Shown here piece after piece: positions 12,698-23,114 of a DNA stretch of 64,000 bases. The DNA lies in assembly GCA_029204225.1 (NCBI GenBank), contig CM055100.1, positions 23,003,810-23,067,809 on the forward strand, written 5' to 3'. Each line of letters opens with the position of its first letter. The stretch's first letter is position 1. A program made the translations under genes and the position numbers. The notes below the pieces were generated by a model. The model was not told the DNA's origin, made no database searches, and was given only the letters and a program-made list of their open reading frames with translations. Origin of the DNA: Diphasiastrum complanatum (Eukaryota; Streptophyta; Lycopodiopsida; Lycopodiales; Lycopodiaceae).

Positions 12698-13650
12698 ATG
12701 GCATCAATCAACAGTATACAATCAAAAATTTGCACAATCCTCGACTCAGCCGGGTCAAAACTTTCTAGCATAGAAGATAAAGACCTCTCTCATATTGAAG
12801 GGAGAAGGGCTATGGCCCTGTGGGTAGACGACCCCAAAGAGATGCCTACAACTACTGGCAAAGAGTTACAAGAATGGAGAGAGAAGAACAATAAGGCAGT
12901 AGCCGTGTTGTCATCATCCATCGGAGATAGCCTGACGCTTGACCTTGCGACACTCTCTAATGCAAGAGAGATGTGGGATACATTGCTTACCAGATTTCAG
13001 ACGAAATCACGCAGCCAGATCATGTTTCTTGAAGATCAGTTGACAAATCTGTGATGGGATGGCAGAGACCTTACCTCTTTTATCAGAAAGATGAAGGATC
13101 TGTTCCTTTCATTACACAATGCCGAAATAGAAAATGTAGTATCAGCAGAGAAGCATCTCACCTACCTGTTTAGAGCTTTACCAAGATATTCTTTCCAGAC
13201 AACCCGAACATTGCTAGCGAAGGATCCAACAATGACACTCGAAAAGGCAGTAATCGAGATTCAAGAAAAAGTCAAATCTCATGAGCATCTTGATCACAAG
13301 GACGTTTCTAATCAAGTTCTCTATGGCAACAAGGAGAAGCCAAAGAAGCAATTCAAGCCTAAGAGAGAGTCAGACCGAAAGCAAGATCAAGACCAACAAT
13401 CAGAGGGAGCCAACAAAGGCGGTTGGGAGAAGAAAGAAAAGCCTAAAGAGTAGAATGGCGACAAGAAAACATGCGTGAGATGCAGACGTGAAGGACATAC
13501 TATCGATTCGTGCTTGCTCAATCCGAAGATTGAGTGTATTCATTGCCACAAGAACGATCATGTAGCCATGGATTGCTACCAGGTTCCGAGGAACAAGCAG
13601 CCTCAAGAGAAACAAGAGAAGAATATCAAACTGCACTTCCATCGCCAATA
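12698..13650 (+). pseudogene. Copia F gag with two zinc knuckles, broken by stops
   Basis: The frame starts MASINSIQSKI and runs to TGA at 13052, in the phrase DQLTNL-stop-WDGRDL where a normal gag would read on. It continues in the same register from 13055 to TAG at 13451, then NGDKKTCVRC. Two CCHC knuckles follow, CVRCRREGHTIDSC and CIHCHKNDHVAMDC, at about 13470-13570. Gag coats the RNA in the virus-like particle. The protein ends near 13650, where DNA of a minus-strand element begins; no protease or pol follows, so the element is truncated. Confidence 0.75.
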
Positions 13651-13966
13651 CTAGCTTTCTCCACACAATTTCACTACCATTCGCCCCCATATCGCATTTA
13701 TCGCCTCCAAACGCCTTGTTACCCTATCATGAGTAAGTAATAATGATTTTGAAGCAATAATGCTTCATTGTACCGCCCTGTACAATGATCGTTTTGATCT
13801 TCCTCAAAGCTCCGATCGAAGGATCTTTGTTATCTCTCGCCATCCGGATTGCCGATACCCCTCGTATGGAGTCCTCTCTCCTGAGACACTCTGAGTGCTA
13901 TTATTATTGGTGAAAGATGCTATCCCATAGCTCCACCGGATCGTGCATACCTACAACACCCTGATG
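13651..13966 (-). mobile_element. Leader of a minus-strand copia element
   Basis: This non-coding stretch lies just downstream (on the minus strand) of a primer-binding site at 13967-13978, so it is read as the untranslated leader of an element whose coding part has been lost at the junction with F gag near 13650. Confidence 0.5.
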
Positions 13967-13978
13967 CTCTGATACCAT
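13967..13978 (-). promoter_or_regulatory. Primer-binding site, minus-strand copia
   Basis: GCTCTGATACCA on the plus strand is TGGTATCAGAGC on the minus strand and abuts TGTTGAAATTC, the inverted LTR end TTTCAACA. Confidence 0.85.
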
Positions 13979-14320
13979 GTTGAAATTCTGATAGAATCTA
14001 GTGTAGTATGCAGATCATATCACACAATCACCATAGCCACTCCTCACAAGCTCTCATAGATGGCACAACAAAAGTTAAGTCTATTATGAAGAAACATTGT
14101 ACTATAGCAAAGCCCCAAACTGCATGGGCTCAACAAGTAGAATCCAAGAAAACCATGTATAAGCATGAAATGAGACAGAGAAGAGAGAAGATATGTCTCT
14201 CCATGTGTTACATCCTTTTATAACAGGTCCAGACCCTATTTGGCCACTTGGCTTTTTCACCAAAATGCTAACCCTACTATTTTTTGGGTCTAGATTCAAA
14301 GTACCCAACATTTAAATTTG
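13979..14320 (-). mobile_element. LTR of the minus-strand copia element (far end approximate)
   Basis: The LTR 3' edge at 13979 is set by the primer-binding site. On the minus strand a good TATA box (TTATAAAAGG) occurs near 14216-14224, followed by an AGAGAGACATATC-type R region, supporting minus-strand orientation. The U3 edge is unknown because a plus-strand LTR follows without a visible boundary. Confidence 0.55.
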
Positions 14321-14891
14321 AATCTACTCAAACTCGTCTTCTAACTTTTCAACACTTTCAAAAAGTGTTTATTCAAATGAAATTTAGACTAATGAACTTT
14401 GAAAAGTCAAACTCTAAGTCTAAGACAAAGTTGGCCTCAATTTGCCAAATATGGAAATATAGCAAATATGATCAAACTAGTTGAATCTTTCACATCCCTT
14501 AGGAACTTCCACAAAATAAACCAGTAGGCTATTATGGTCTTCTTGGGAGTTCGGTGACATGCAAGATGATATGACCAATACTTTCACTTGGCCACTTTTC
14601 CTTAGAAAAATTCGTGATTTAGATGGATCACTTTGACATCCATGCACTTGGTGAACTCCTTGTTGGCTTGGTTTTATTTTTGACCTGTATAGGTATTGTC
14701 TTCCACACGTATGAGGCCACCCATCCATGTGTTTGATCATTTGATCCATTGCTCTTGCTTAAATCATAGTGTAAAGCATCTAGATCAAGATCTAACATCT
14801 AGAACTTGATAGATCTTTGGATTAAGCAATCAATAATTCTTAATGATTGATAGTACAATCAATATTTGTCCTTTTTCTCTGAAAATTGACA
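14321..14891 (+). mobile_element. 5' LTR of copia element D (left end approximate)
   Basis: The LTR ends AAAATTGACA at 14891, directly before the primer-binding site TGGTATCAGAGCC (14892-14904). The start is uncertain because D's 3' LTR is not in the window. The two adjacent LTRs point away from each other. Confidence 0.5.
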
Positions 14892-14904
14892 TGGTATCAG
14901 AGCC
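14892..14904 (+). promoter_or_regulatory. Primer-binding site of copia D
   Basis: TGGTATCAGAGCC lies immediately after the LTR terminus. The following 580 bases up to the gag start are leader. Confidence 0.9.
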
Positions 14905-15484
14905 AAGTCTAAGAGTGATTTAAATGATTAATAGTACTTGAGAAATCATTGACAATTTGTTGTTTTTGAGTTCTAATTGAGAGGGCGAGTTCAAAGAGAA
15001 AAGTAACATCATTGTTTTTGGTCAAAATCAATTTGTGGGCTGCTGAAGTACTTTTCACACGTGTGAAACCATACAACAACCTTCAAATTAACTTCCATAA
15101 GTGTTTTTGATTCAAAAAAGTGCACACTAGTCCAAAATTCAAGGTTTTTAGTGCATTGTCTAGATCTAGGTTCAATCTATTGAATGCTAATGATCAAATA
15201 GTGCTTTGAGTCATTGAAGCAATTCATTTTGAAGCATTAGGTAAGATCTTTAAGGCTGATTTGTTTAAATCTTAAGTGTGTGTGAAATATCAGACTAATT
15301 TGAACTAGAATCAATTTCTTTGAGGAATGAATTGCTAGGAAATTTGTAGTTGATCTATTATACCATCATCCAAGTTGAACTAGGATTGATTGGGTCGAGA
15401 TCAGAAGCTTCTTAAAAGCTAGAAATCTATCTTAGATACACCTTATCAAGAGAACTTTGTGTATATCATAGGCTTTCATTCAGA

Positions 15485-16454
15485 ATGACATCCATGGGTG
15501 GATATATGTTAGAATCTAGTGAGAAACTAACTTCCACAAACTATTCCATTTGGAAAGTAAGAATGGAATCACTACTAGTGGTTCATGATCTCTTTCATAT
15601 TGTCTTAGGAGTTGAGGAAGAGCCTCAAGCTCCCCAAGAACAACTAAAGTGCAAGAAGAGGGTTAGATTAGCCCTACATTGTTTGAAGTTAAATGTAAGC
15701 AATGACCTCTTGGCTTCTTGTACCACATCAAAAGAGGCTTGGGATTCACTAAACAACATTTATGAATCCAATAAAACTTCAAGAGTGCTTATGCTAAGAA
15801 ACTTGATCTTGCAAAGCATGAGGGGAAGTGGAGAAAATGGACAAGATTATCTCCTAAGGATAAAATCCTTGAACAAAGAATTGGGATCTATAGGAGAGAA
15901 GATCCAAGATAATGAACTAGTACAAGTAATCTTGAATAGATTAGGAGATGAGTTCTCTAATCTATTCAATATTTTGCTATTCAAGACCAACTTCCATCAA
16001 TTGAAAAATTGCATAATGTTCTTGTGGCCGAGGAGAGTAGGATTCTACACCTCAAAACAAGAATGGGGTCCTTATCACTACATAATGGTGATGAGAGAGC
16101 AAACTTCACATCTAAAGGCAAGAAGAAGTCTCATCCTTTCAAGAAGATCCAAGGCAAGGAGGCCGAAGCAAAGGATGGAGCATCTACCTCCAAAGGGAAG
16201 CAAAAGAACAAAGCAAAATTGAAGTGTTTCTTTTGTGGGAAGAAAGGACACTTTGCTTTCGAATGCTATAAGAAGAAGAATGCACAAGGGAATGAAGATC
16301 AAGGCAATCTTGCACAAGGGGAGGAGGAAGAGGATGGCTTCAACACATCCTTGATGGTAGCACCTACACCAACATCAAGCCAAGAGACATGGTGGATTGA
16401 TAGTGGGGCTAGTTCCCACATGTCATTCAACAAGCATTATTTCTCTTATCATTA
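15485..16454 (+). pseudogene. Copia D gag and protease start
   Basis: The frame starts MTSMGGYMLESSEKLTSTNY, followed by the W-K-V-R-M-E motif of copia gag, and reads to about 16005, where a frameshift moves it into a second frame. That second frame carries one CCHC knuckle, CFFCGKKGHFAFEC (about 16227), and the retropepsin site WWIDSGASSHMS (about 16390). The protein is cut at 16454 by the MITE-like insertion and resumes at 16823. Apart from the frameshift and insertions it is well preserved. Confidence 0.85.
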
Positions 16455-16822
16455 GAGGAGTTCTAAATCCAAAAAAGACCCTTTGTAAAGATTCTTTTTA
16501 TATTTTTTCTCGATTTTTTCTTACACATGGACCAACCAAAACACTCAAATTTGAAATGTACGTAATGTGACTTTTTGAGTCCACATTTTGATTCCACACT
16601 AAAAATGGCATAATTTTTTAGTGGTAAGTCTGAATTTAATGGAGTTTGGTGCATTGGAAAGCGCTCAACAAGGCTTTTGAATGTTTTGTTGAATGACATA
16701 TTTTTGAGCTATGCTTAAAAAAGTTATGGCAAGTCAAAAGTATTAGTGTTATAATATTTTAATAATATAAACTACATCTTGCACGAATTCTTAAAGTCTT
16801 TTTGGAGCTCAAAACTCCTCTA
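16453..16822. mobile_element. MITE-like insertion with terminal inverted repeats
   Basis: The insert interrupts the protease/pre-integrase frame of copia D. Its ends are imperfect inverted repeats of about 28 bases: TAGAGGAGTTCTAAATCC on the left and the complement of GGAGCTCAAAACTCCTCTA on the right. TA at both edges (16453-16454, 16821-16822) may be a Tc1/mariner-type target duplication. The 366-base body is AT-rich and non-coding. Its size, repeats and position fit a MITE; the superfamily is not certain. Confidence 0.7.
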
Positions 16823-17250
16823 ATGCTACTTTTTTGTAATGATTCTAAGAAATCAATCTACACAGCTAGTGATCAAGAATGCAACATAGATGGCATAGGA
16901 TCTATACCATTATGCTTAGAATCATCTAAAAGGATAGATCTTGATAATGTTTTGTATGTTGTTCCATCCACTACAAAGAACTTGCTTAGTGTTGGTCAAT
17001 TAATGGACAATGGACTAGATGTACATTTCAAGAATGGAGTATGTTCCATCTTGAAAAAAAATAAGTGCATACCTCGTGGCATTAAGCAAGGAAGGCTTTT
17101 CAAGTTGGATGCTAATGTGGCTATTGAAAGTGTGAATATGGTTAGGGAGGAGTTGAATCAAGTGGAGCTTTGGCACAAAAGATTGGGCCATCCTAATCTT
17201 CAATCAATGGAATCCATGGCATCAAAGGAGCTAGCTCTCGGCCTACCAAA
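16823..17250 (+). pseudogene. Copia D protease end and pre-integrase domain
   Basis: The frame includes IYTASDQECNIDGIGSIPL, LDNVLYVVPSTTKNLLSVGQ and ELWHKRLGHPN, the gag-pre-integrase signature. It reads up to GLP at 17246, where element C1 is inserted. The target CCAAA (17246-17250) is repeated at 23115-23119, and the D frame continues there. Confidence 0.9.
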
Positions 17251-17744
17251 TGTCGCGAAAGCCTTTTCGTTTCGTGTTCATCTTCTCTCTTATGAGTCGT
17301 GAACAATTTTCTGTCTTTGAATTTTCTTTTCATGTGGAAGCTCTTACAGGATCCCAGACACTCGACTACGCATCACAGAACATATTTTATTCTAGCAATC
17401 AAGAGACACATCACAAGGCCAAGAGATACACGAAATAGAGCAACTATATTGTCAGTTTGGTTTGAGAGCGAGATCTTCAGTGTCTCACTCATTGGCAAAT
17501 TGACTCTTTACTCTTTCACTGTGTTCCGCTTGTTGGCAGACTTTCATGCACAGTTATGGTATTTTTGCTTTCTTACTCTATTTGCTACATCTCTCTCTGT
17601 TTCTTACAGATCTCTGTCAAAATCTCATCACTTTTTCTCTTTTTTTATTATGATCCAGAGAGGATCATTTTTACCTCCATTGTGTGGAGTTTACAAGATA
17701 GCTAAAGTAGAATCACAAGACTAGTTAATGCTAATCAACTAGTT
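17251..17744 (-). repeat. Inverted partial LTR of C1
   Basis: This is the reverse complement of about 18163-18659, with scattered substitutions and small indels. It stops in the small palindrome ACTAGTT...AACTAGT and then joins internal tail sequence at TAAAATCAGAAAG. Confidence 0.9.
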
Positions 17745-17867
17745 AGTTAGTAAAATCAGAAAGTATGATTGAAGATCTTTTCACGAAACCGCTCGACAAG
17801 CCACTCTTTACCAAGCAAAGAGAGGCAATTGGATTGAACAAACAAAGCTGCAAGCTTCAAGAGGGAG
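17745..17867 (+). pseudogene. Extra copy of the C1 RNase H tail
   Basis: It encodes MIEDLFTKPLDKPLFTKQRE and then AIGLNKQSCKLQEG, the same tail that precedes the 3' LTR at 22330-22431. It ends with the purine-rich tract AAGAGGGAG directly before TGTCAG of the LTR, as at a normal 3' LTR. Finding it before the 5' LTR means the element contains a partial duplication. Confidence 0.85.
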
Positions 17868-18659
17868 TGTCAGAAATGGTGAACTTCTGCAACTTTGTTG
17901 CGGCACAAACAAGACATGAAGGTCGAACGACAACAATTCGCGACAGTCAACGTGTCTTTGACTCGAAGCACAAACGATTCGTGAATCATTCGCGAATTGT
18001 AAACACACCTCTAGGACCGCAAACCGCAAAAGGGGCGCAAAATGAAAACTACGAAAAGAAACGAAAAGAACAAAAACACATGAAGAGAAATCTTTCGCAC
18101 TGCCAGTTGGCAGCTCAACGGGCTTCACGCACAGCTGAAACGAATAGCAACGACGGAGATTAACTAACTAGTTGATTAGCATTAACTAGTCTTGTGATTC
18201 TACGTTTAGCTATCTTGTAAACTCCACACGGTGGAGGTAAAAATGATCCTCTCTGGATCATAATAAAAAAGAGAAAAAGTGATGAGATTTTAATAGAGAT
18301 CTGTAAGAAATAGAGAGAGACGTAGCGAATAGAGTAAGAAAGCAAAAATAGCATACTGCGCATGAAAGTCTGCCAACAAGTAGAACACAGCGAAAGAGCA
18401 GAGAGTCAATCTGCCAATGAACGAGACACTGATGATCTCCCTCTAAAAACCAAAGTAACAATATAGTCGCTCTATTTCATGTATCTCTTGGCCTTGTGTT
18501 GTGTCTCTTGATTGTTAGAATAACATAGGTTCTGTGATGCGTAGTCAAGTGTCTAGGATCCTGTAAGAGCTTCCGCACAAAAAGAAAATTCAAAGACAGA
18601 AAATTGTTTGCAACTCAAAAGAGAAAAGATGTACACGAAATGAAAAGGCTTCTGCGACA
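17868..18659 (+). repeat. 5' LTR of C1
   Basis: It begins TGTCAGAAATGG and ends CTTCTGCGACA directly against the primer-binding site, about 792 bases. Compared with the 3' LTR it retains about 110 extra bases (about 17965-18085). Confidence 0.9.
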
Positions 18660-18672
18660 TGGTATCAGAGCC
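18660..18672 (+). promoter_or_regulatory. Primer-binding site of C1
   Basis: TGGTATCAGAGCC starts with no gap after the LTR end. Confidence 0.92.
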
Positions 18673-18723
18673 TACAGGTTATCACTACTGATATCCCAGT
18701 AGTGTTCTTCCAGATAACACAAT

Positions 18724-19743
18724 ATGGCTACGATAATCCAGACCAGATTAGTAATCAGTCTTGATGGTGCAAATTACAGAATCTGAAAATTTAAAATCAA
18801 AACACTCCTGAAGGGCGAAGGCATCTAGTCGGTGACCGAGCTCTCAGAGGTGCATCCTCCAAAGGGAGACCCGAGGAGAGCTGAATGGATCAAAAAGATG
18901 AGCGCGCAATGGCGATCATCATTTCATCCATAAATGAAGATCTACTCATGTAGATTGAAGATTGTGAAAGTAGCCATGCAGTGTGGAAAAGATTAAAGCA
19001 GAATTATGAAGTGAGGACTGTAGCTTCAGTCATGCACCTTCACAATCAGTTGCAATCCGTACGGTGGGATGGCAACCAGTTAGATCAGCACGTTGAGAAG
19101 ATCAAAACAATCTTCACTCAACTCACTGCATCAGGACAGGAGCACCAGGTCCCAGCACCACAGCAGCTGATGTACTTCATGAAATCTCTACTGACGTCCT
19201 ATCAGCCGCTGAGAATGCTCATACTAAGTCTACCAGATATGACATTCGACAAAGCAGTCAGTCTTGTCGCTGATGAGAGACTGATGAGAGACGAAGGAGA
19301 GAGAAGCAGTGATCAAGAGAAGATTCTCTTCATGAAAGGAAAGAAGAAGAACAAAAATAAGCCAAGATTCGAGATGATGAAGTCCTCGAATCAACAATCT
19401 TCTTCCTTCGATCACTGCCACAAACCATGCCATATGGCCAACAAATGCTGGTTCAATCCAGCAATACCTTGCATGCACTGTAAGAAGAAAGGACATTCCA
19501 CATACGATTGCAGATTCAAACCAAAAAGAAAAAACAAAACTGAAAAGGAAAATGTTGCAGAGTCATCAAAGGATGCTGAAAGAAGTGACGAAGCTTTCAC
19601 AATATTTGATGAAGCTTCGACAAGCTACTCTGAACACGATTACAATGTAGTCATCGATTCAGGAGCAACATCTCACATAACCTGTAGCAAGAAGATCTTG
19701 ATCAACTTTTGCAAACTTGAAAACAACAGATGCTTCAGAAAAT
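18724..19743 (+). pseudogene. C1 gag and truncated protease
   Basis: Gag begins MATIIQTRLVISLDGANY and soon meets stops; a long frame then runs 18981-19743. It carries MHLHNQLQSVRWDGNQLDQH, one knuckle CMHCKKKGHSTYDC (about 19471-19512; the preceding CHKPCHMANKC is a second, altered one), and the protease site VVIDSGATSHIT (about 19651). The protease then breaks off and joins pre-integrase sequence, which implies an internal deletion. Confidence 0.85.
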
Positions 19744-20818
19744 AAAGATCATCTCTGGCATAGAAGAATGTATCATCTGAACATGCGGAGCCTATATGAC
19801 ATGAGCAGAAAGGACATTGTCACAGGTCTCAAGATTTCAAAACCAGAGGCTGAGTTCTGCGAAGCTTGTCAAAAAGGCAAGCAACATCGGAATATGATTC
19901 ACACATGATGGAAGAAGAGCAAAAGAAGTTCTTGAGCTCGTCCACTATGATGTGTGTGGACCGATGAAAATAGATTCGCTCTAAGGTTTGAGATATTTTC
20001 TAACGTTCATAGATGATTACAATCGAATGACCACGATCTACTACTTGAAGAAAAAATTCGAAGTATTTCATTCTTTCAAGAATTTCGTGGCATTCGCAGA
20101 GCGACACATCTCGAAGAAGATACAGATCTTTAGATCTGACAATGGAGGTGAATACAAAAGCACAGAATTCTCAAGATTCTGCGAAGAACAGGGGATCAAA
20201 CACCAGTTCACTCTTGCATACACACCAGAATACAACGGTGTGGCAGAAAGAAAAAATAGAATGCTAGTCGAAGGAGTCAGATACATGATGGCACAAGCTC
20301 AATTGCCAGGTCAATTCTGGGTCGAGGCAATAGCTCTAGTTGTACATTTGCAAAACATATCTACAATGATAGTGCTGGAGTACAAAACACCATACGAAAT
20401 GTGGACAAGCAGAAATCCCGATCTTTCATATGTACGAGTGTTTGGATGTGCAGCATACAAGCACATTCCAAAGGAAAAGGGAAGCAAGCTCGATGACAAA
20501 TCCGAAAAAACAATCATGGTCGGCTACTCGAACGGAACACATGTGTACAGACTCTACAATCCAACCACAAAAAAGGTTGTTTCGAGCAGAGATGTGAAGT
20601 TTGATGAGTCCACATTCCTTGGACTAAAAGACAAAAGAGGCCATGAGATCTTCACACTACTGCCTATTCAAGAGAGAGATCGAGGACATACATCAAATCA
20701 GAATGCAGAGCCCAGATTCCAGAGCAGCAGGAAGCAGAGGATCGACCCCACGAACAAGAAATGTTCGAGCAGTGACGAAACGAATCTCGAACGTCAACAA
20801 GACAAAGAAGACCTCTAG
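19744..20818 (+). pseudogene. C1 integrase
   Basis: Pre-integrase HLWHRRMYHLNMRSL and CEACQKGKQHR (19752-19890) are followed after stops by the catalytic core 19988-20818: YFLTFIDDYNR (first Asp), FRSDNGGEYKS (second Asp) and EYNGVAERKNR (Glu of the D,D-35-E triad, with E in place of the common Q before it). The frame runs through the C-terminal VFGCAAYKHIPKE and MVGYSNGTHVYRLYN blocks. The core frame is intact; the N-terminus is broken. Confidence 0.88.
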
Positions 20819-22431
20819 ACCACTATTCTGACAATCTTCAATGGAGCAAAGACACGCAGTTCGAGTATTGCAGCTTCAAGAAGAGCCAGAACATATCAAG
20901 AAGCTATCCGGAGTCCAGAGGGAGAATTCTGGAAGTAGGCAATGTCAGAGGAGATCGAGTCGATGAGACCTACGAGGCATGGACATTAGAGCCACATAGA
21001 AAAGTAGTCAACTGCAAGTGGGTGTACAAGAAAAAGCTAAAATCAGATGGCACTATTGGCTGCTACAAGGCAAGGCTTGTCGTAAAGGGCTACACGCAAA
21101 CATATGGTGTCGACTATTTCGACACATATTCGCCCATGGTCAAGATGACAAGCATAAGGCTACTCCTTGCATATGCCACAGAGTACAATCTGGAAATTCA
21201 CCAAATTGACGTGAAAACAGCCTTTCTTCATGGAGATCTAGAGGAGAAAATCTTCATGAAGCAACCTGAAAGCTATGAAGACTCCGACAATAGACAATAT
21301 GTTTGTCGATTGCAGAGATGCATCTATGATCTAAAACATGCATCATGGGCCTGGTACAAAAAGCTTGATGATCTTTTGAAGTCTCTAGACTTCAACCCTA
21401 CTCAACTAGACTGTAATGTCTACTTCAAAAGAGTAGGAAAGGATTTTGTGATATTGACCATTTTCTGGATGATTCGTTGATGATAGGAAATTCCTTGATG
21501 CTGATCAAAGACACAAAGAGTCAAATTAATAAAAGCTACAAAATCATAGATCTTGGAGAAACAAGAAAATGTCTAGGGCCGGAGATCAGAAGAGATCGAA
21601 CAAATGGCTAAATGCACTTGAGTCAGTCAGAATACGCCAGAAAAGTGCTGAAGCAGTACCACATGATGGACTGCAAAGAGAAAGCCACACCAATGATAGC
21701 TGGAGCTAAGCTCACGAAACATGATTGCCCAAAAACAAAAGAGGAAGAACAGAAGATAGTAGGTATACCCTACCAGAACTTAATCGGGAGCCTGATGTAC
21801 TTGACAATTTGTACCAGAATGGATCTGGTCTTCTCTGTTCACGCATTGAGCCAATTCTGTTCCAATCCTGGTCTAGCACATCTGAAGGGTACCCAGAATA
21901 TTGGATTAACCTACAGAGATAGAAACAAAGAGAAAGGATTCGAGCTGCATCACTACAGTGATGCAAGCTGGACGAGTTGCAAGGATGACAGCAAGTCCAT
22001 TACTGGAGGATGTACAATAGCGTGCAGAGCTGCGATCAGCTAGATATGCAAAAAGCAAATTCTGGTATCTCAATCCTCTTGCGAAGCTGAGTATGTCGCA
22101 ACCTTGAAAGTGGCGAATGAGATAATGTGGTTGCGACTGATGTTGGAGGCAATCGGGATACCACAAGAGGGGCCAAGCACGTTGATGATGGACTCCTAGA
22201 GTGCCATCTATCTGTCCCAAGATCTTGTCTTCCATTCAAAGACGAAGCACATTCTTTTGAAGTACCATCACATTCGAGATTTGATCTTGAAAGGAGAGCT
22301 CCAGATCCAGTTCATAAAATAAAAAAGTATGATTGCAGATATCCTCATGAAACCGCTCGACAAGCCACTCTTTACCAAGCAAAGAGAGGCATTTGGATTG
22401 AACAAACAAAGCTGCAAGGTTCAAGAGGGAG
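20819..22431 (+). pseudogene. C1 reverse transcriptase and RNase H
   Basis: RT reads from about 21003 (NCKWVYKKKLKSDG) through YKARLVVKGYTQTYGVDYF and QIDVKTAFLHGDLEE to CRLQRCIYDLKHASWAWYK, where the usual YGLKQ is altered. A frameshift at about 21465 removes the YVDD catalytic box. RNase H follows at 21612-22041 (LSQSEYARKVLKQY, GSLMYLT, HYSDASWTSC), then in another frame QSSCEAEYVA and SKTKHILLKYHHIRD. Stops and shifts make it inactive. Confidence 0.88.
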
Positions 22432-23114
22432 TGCCAGAAATAATGAACTCCTGCAACTTTGTCGCGACACGAACAAGACACGAAGGTTGAACGAGAACAA
22501 TTCGGGACAGTCAATGTGCCTTTGACTCGAAGCACACGAAGCAAAATCTTTCACGCTGTCAGCTGGCAGCTCAACGGGCTTCATGCCCAACTGAAACGAA
22601 TAGCAATGATGGAGACTAACTAACTAGTTGATTGGCGTTAACTAGTCTTGTGATTCTACGTTTAGCTATATTGTAAACTCCACACAGTGGAGGTTAAAAC
22701 GATCCTCTCTGGATCATAATAAAAAAGAGAAAAAGTGATGAGATTTTGACAGAGATCTGTAAGAAACAGAATGGGACGTAGCGAATAGAGTAAGAAACCA
22801 AAAATATCATAGCTATGCATGAAAGTCTACCAACGAATAGAACAGAACAAAAGAGCAAAGAGTCAATTTGCCAACGAGTGAGACACTGACGATCTCACTC
22901 TAAAACCAAACTAACAATATAGTCATTCTATTTCGTGTATCTCTTGGCCTTGTGCTGTGTCTTTTGATTGCTAGAATAAAATATGTTAGTGATGCGTAGT
23001 CGAGTGTCTGGGATCCTGTAAGAGCTTCCACACGAAAAGAAAATTCAAAGACAGAAAATTGTTCGCGACTCAGAAGAGAGAAGACGAACACGAAATGAAA
23101 AGGCTTCCGCGACA
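22432..23114 (+). repeat. 3' LTR of C1
   Basis: It starts TGCCAGAAATAATG after the purine tract and ends TTCCGCGACA. It is shorter than the 5' LTR by a deletion of about 110 bases. CCAAA follows as the right target duplication. Confidence 0.9.

Larger units (their letters stand above)
17251..23114 (+). mobile_element. Copia element C1, nested in D, with a U5-type LTR end at both termini
   Basis: Order: inverted partial LTR (17251-17744), 3' internal tail (17745-17867), LTR (17868-18659), primer-binding site, gag, integrase, RT and RNase H remnants, 3' LTR (22432-23114). The left border begins TGTCGC and the right border ends GCGACA, so both outer edges are the U5 terminus of the same LTR family. 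The insert is flanked by CCAAA on each side, and removing it with one CCAAA copy restores D's reading frame. It therefore looks like one integrase-mediated insertion of an aberrant cDNA. All genes in it are broken. Confidence 0.85.
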
